In this document: one piece after another, positions 1 through 3,500 of the stretch | How positions within the stretch are numbered: the first letter of the stretch is position 1 | How the letters are laid out: each line of letters opens with the position of its first letter | Source of the DNA: Acidobacteriota bacterium | Lineage (GTDB): Bacteria > Acidobacteriota > Blastocatellia > Pyrinomonadales > Pyrinomonadaceae | DNA length: 5,828 nt | Assembly (NCBI GenBank): GCA_003222835.1 | Contig: QHXE01000318.1 | Location: 1-5,828, forward strand | Direction: 5' to 3' | The notes under the pieces: model-generated | What the model was told of the DNA's origin: nothing | Databases searched by the model: none | The model's input: only the letters and a program-made list of their open reading frames with translations | Position numbers and translations under genes: made by a program

Positions 1-2
1 GA

Positions 3-530
3 GCAGCTCGCGCGACAGTTGAACGGAACCACCAATTAAAACCCGGGCCTAATGAACTAACGGTCCCGATCGCGCTGTGGTTGACCGGCAAAGCCGCCAC
101 TGACAGTCGCGAATTGCTCTGGTACCGGCTGCGTTATCAAATCACGCCGGCTTCTTCATCTCAGTTCGATCAAGTCAGCAGCGTCGTCTCGCTTTCAGAA
201 ATCACTCCCGACATCTTCGCGGTCAGCGTCGCCACTGCCCGAAAGGCTCAGGAAGGCGCGGCCTATAGGCTGCGGGTAAGGACTGTGCATCCGCTGACTT
301 TGAAAGCCGTCGGCGGAGTAAACATCAGCGCCGAAATCAAATTCGATGGCTACGATCGAGACGATGTCGTGCTGAAACATTCCGCGCGCACTGACGGCAG
401 TGGATTTGCGACCCTCGACTTTCAGATTCCGCAGAATGTCGAAGGTAGCGAAGGAGAGATTAAGGTCACCGCCCACCGTGGGATTCTGATCGAGAGCGCG
501 GAGTCCGAAGTCAACATAGATCGCTACGCG
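3..530 (+). other. N-terminal macroglobulin-like domains (MG1-like region)
   Basis: Residues 1-176 of the visible protein. The segment around residues 18-48 (ELTVPIALWL, then ELLWYRLRYQI) looks like the opening beta-sandwich of bacterial A2M proteins. A second sandwich begins near residue 91 (AAYRLRVRTVHPLTLKAVGG) and runs through TDGSGFATLDFQIP to the MG2 boundary. The pattern of a Pro/Gly turn, short hydrophobic strands and a DGSG hairpin fits an MG or Ig-like fold. The assignment rests on position before MG2 and strand pattern, not on a signature motif, so the exact domain count is uncertain. Translation must begin upstream: no in-frame ATG or Shine-Dalgarno-like start is present here, and the homology-like sequence reaches the very edge of the window. 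Confidence 0.7.
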
Positions 531-3500
531 CAAGTGATGGTGAGCACCGACAAGCCTCTTTACCAGCCAGGGCAGACGTTGCATACACGAGTCTTGATGT
601 TTGATTCGTCGCGTCATGCCCTCGGCAATCAGAAGGCGACGTTAAAGATTTCTGACCCGGAGAACACGACGGCCTTTCGCACTGAGATCAATTCGTCGCG
701 ATTTGGCGTGGCCAGCGCCGACTGGCCGATTCCCGATAATACGCGTCTCGGCGATTATCGAATCGAAGTCCAACTGGAAGACGATAAGCACGACGACTCT
801 TACGGCGCCACCACAGTGAAATTCAGCCGGTACGATTTGCCCAACTTCACAGTCAACGTAAAGCCGGATCGCGCATATTACCTGCCCGAACAGGATGCCG
901 CGGTTGAAGTGAACGCGGATTACTTGTTTGGCCAGCCGGTCAAGCGCGGACACGTGCGCGTGGTGCGCGAAACCGAGCGGCAATGGAATTATCGCGAGCA
1001 GAAATGGGAGACGGAGGAAGGCGACAAGTACGAAGGCGACGTCGACGGAGAAGGGCGCTTTGTCGCACATGTGAAGCTGAGTGAAGAGCACGCGAAGCTG
1101 AAGGAGGAAGACTATTCGCGCTATACGGATTTGTCTTACGCAGCTTATTTCACGGATGCGACAACCAACCGTACTGAGCAACGCCGTTTTGATTTGCGTC
1201 TGAGCAAAGACGCGATTCACGTTTATGTAGTTGGGCGAAACTATCGTCAGGCGCGCGACTTTCCGCTCGAGTTCTATGTTTCGACTTCTTATGCCGATGG
1301 CACGCCCGCGTCATGCGAAGTCGCAGTCAGTCGAGTTTGGGACGAAGACGAATCGCGTGCAGAACTCTTGCTGCGCACTATCAAGACGAATCGGTATGGC
1401 CTCGCTAAAGTAAGCGCGTTGACGCTGCCGAAGGATTCTGACGAAGATGCCGACGTGTCGCTCATGTTTCGCTCGCGCGATGACAAAGGAGCAACCGGCA
1501 AGCACACTGAGAATCTTAACCTCAGCGACAAACCGATCGCCCGCATCACCACAGACAAGTCTCTGTATCGCGACGGGGAACCGATTCACGCTGAGATTGT
1601 CGCCAATCAATCAGACCTGACGCTGGCAGTGGACACGATTAACGAAGAGAAGGTTCTTCAGTCTCAGTTAGTTCATCTGCAAAAAGGGCGAGCGTCGCTG
1701 GTAATTCCGTATCGCGCAGAATTCTCCGGCGCGATAACCTTGGCGGCCTATGCGCCGGCAGCAGGCGAGGATGACGACTTTGCGTACAACTCACGCACGA
1801 TCCTGTATCCGCACGATCGCGATTTGAAGTTGAAACTCGCTCTGAATCAGGAAAGTTATCGACCGGGGGAGGAAGCGAGTGCAAACTTTCTCACGCGCGC
1901 GGCGACCGGCGGTGCGGCCGAAAGCGCGCTGGGCATCGTCATCTTTGATAAGGCAGTCGAAGAGCGAGCGCGCACCGATCGAGAGTTCGGCGGCGGTTAT
2001 GGCTTTTATGGCGCCTACTGCTATCTCAGCGGCTGCAACGGTGACGTCGCCGGAGTGACTCGTAAAGATCTCGACCGCGTGGACCTGTCGAAGCCCTTGC
2101 CCAAGGGATTGGATCTGGTCGCCGAGGTGCTGTTGACCAATTATGGATTCGAGCCGCGCTTCTTTCACAGCGAGACTTATGACGCGAACCCAGTGCGCGT
2201 GTTCAAGGACTTCATTGGATATCAAATCGATCCTCTGAAGGACCGTCTCGAATCAGAATACAAACTGAACTGCGACTATCCGACGGACGAAGCCGCGCTG
2301 CGACGTTTCGCGTCGACTGCGGGAATTGCCTTTGACGAACTGCTTGATCCGTGGGAGACGCCTTATCGCACTTCTTTCTTTGCCCAGGGCGCGGCGGATG
2401 TTCTGGAGATGACGAGCGCGGGCGCGGACAAACAATTCAACACCGCGGATGATTTCACGGTGCTGCGTATCGAGCGGCCCTACTTTCGCTTCACCGGCGA
2501 AGCTATCAATCGCGGCATCCAGCGTTTTCACTCACGCACGGGCCAATTCATTCGCGATGCAGGAACTTTGAAGCGCGAGCTGAGGCAGGAAGGAATCGAT
2601 TTAGATTCACTCCACGATCCATGGGGCGAACCGTATCGTCTCGATTTCGGAGTGAGCCAGACAAAATTCCAAATCTTCGTGCGCAGCAGTGGACCTGACA
2701 AGCGGTTCGCGCCAAAAAGCGATGACGACGTGCTGCTCTGGACTTCATCGATCGATTACTCGACCGACTTGCAGGCCAGGGTCGATGCGGCCCTGATTGC
2801 TTACTTCAAAGTGACTTCGCACCTTCCACAGAGCGATGCCGACTTCAATGCGGCTTTGAAACAATCGGGAATCAGTCGTGATGAATTGCGTGACCCGTGG
2901 GGCCGGCTTTACTACGCGACTTTCAAGCACAATGCGATCTATGGCAATCGCGTCACGATTTACAGTTATGCGAGCTATGGCGAGAAGCCGAAAGAGAAAA
3001 CCGAGTTGACGCCGGTCACACAGCAAATCAACTACATCTATCTGCGCAGCGACGGCGAAGACGGCAAGGAAGGCACGGCGGACGATTTCAACGTCGCAAC
3101 TTTTTCACGATTGATCGCCGAACAAGCGGGAACCGAAAGTATCCCGCAGTCAGTCAAGCCGGGCGTGATCTTGCCCGGATCGACGGGAGCAATTACCGGA
3201 ACAGTGACAGATCCGAATGGCGCCGTCGTCGCGGGAGTGACAGTGACCGCAAAGAACCTGCGCACTTCCATCGAATATACCGCCAAAACTAGCGACGAAG
3301 GAATTTACATCATTAGAAATTTGCCCGTCGGTTCTTATGAAGTAACGCTTGACGCGCCGGCTTTCAAACGCGCAACCATAACGAATGTGGTTGTTCGTTC
3401 TTCAAGCGTTACTCAGTTGAATGTAGCGGTCGAAGTCGGAGCGGTGACGGAAACAGTGACAGTCACTGCCAGCGCCCCCGACCAGACGCTTAACATGAGC

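Noticed and set aside
1..60. A possible gene start or intergenic boundary near the AT-richer stretch with ATG at 52
   Set aside because: The ATG at 52 is out of the main frame and meets TAA after one codon. The main frame is open back to base 3 and already reads as domain sequence, so the start is upstream.
642..1220. A 192-codon open frame on the minus strand
   Set aside because: It is the antisense of MG2-MG4 of the main gene, whose plus-strand frame shows clear family motifs. The minus-strand translation has no recognisable domain, and its length is expected in GC-rich coding DNA with few antisense stops.
2897..3292. A 131-codon plus-strand frame over the GspG-like module 3 and the regulatory domain
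   Set aside because: The translation is Arg/Gln-rich and lacks any motif, while the main frame here encodes DPWG, the SDGEDG loop and ITGTVTDPNG.
3441..3470. Short direct and inverted repeats of GTGACAGT type
   Set aside because: They arise from the Thr/Val-rich strand coding (VTETVTVTA) usual for this domain and do not form a longer repeat or array.
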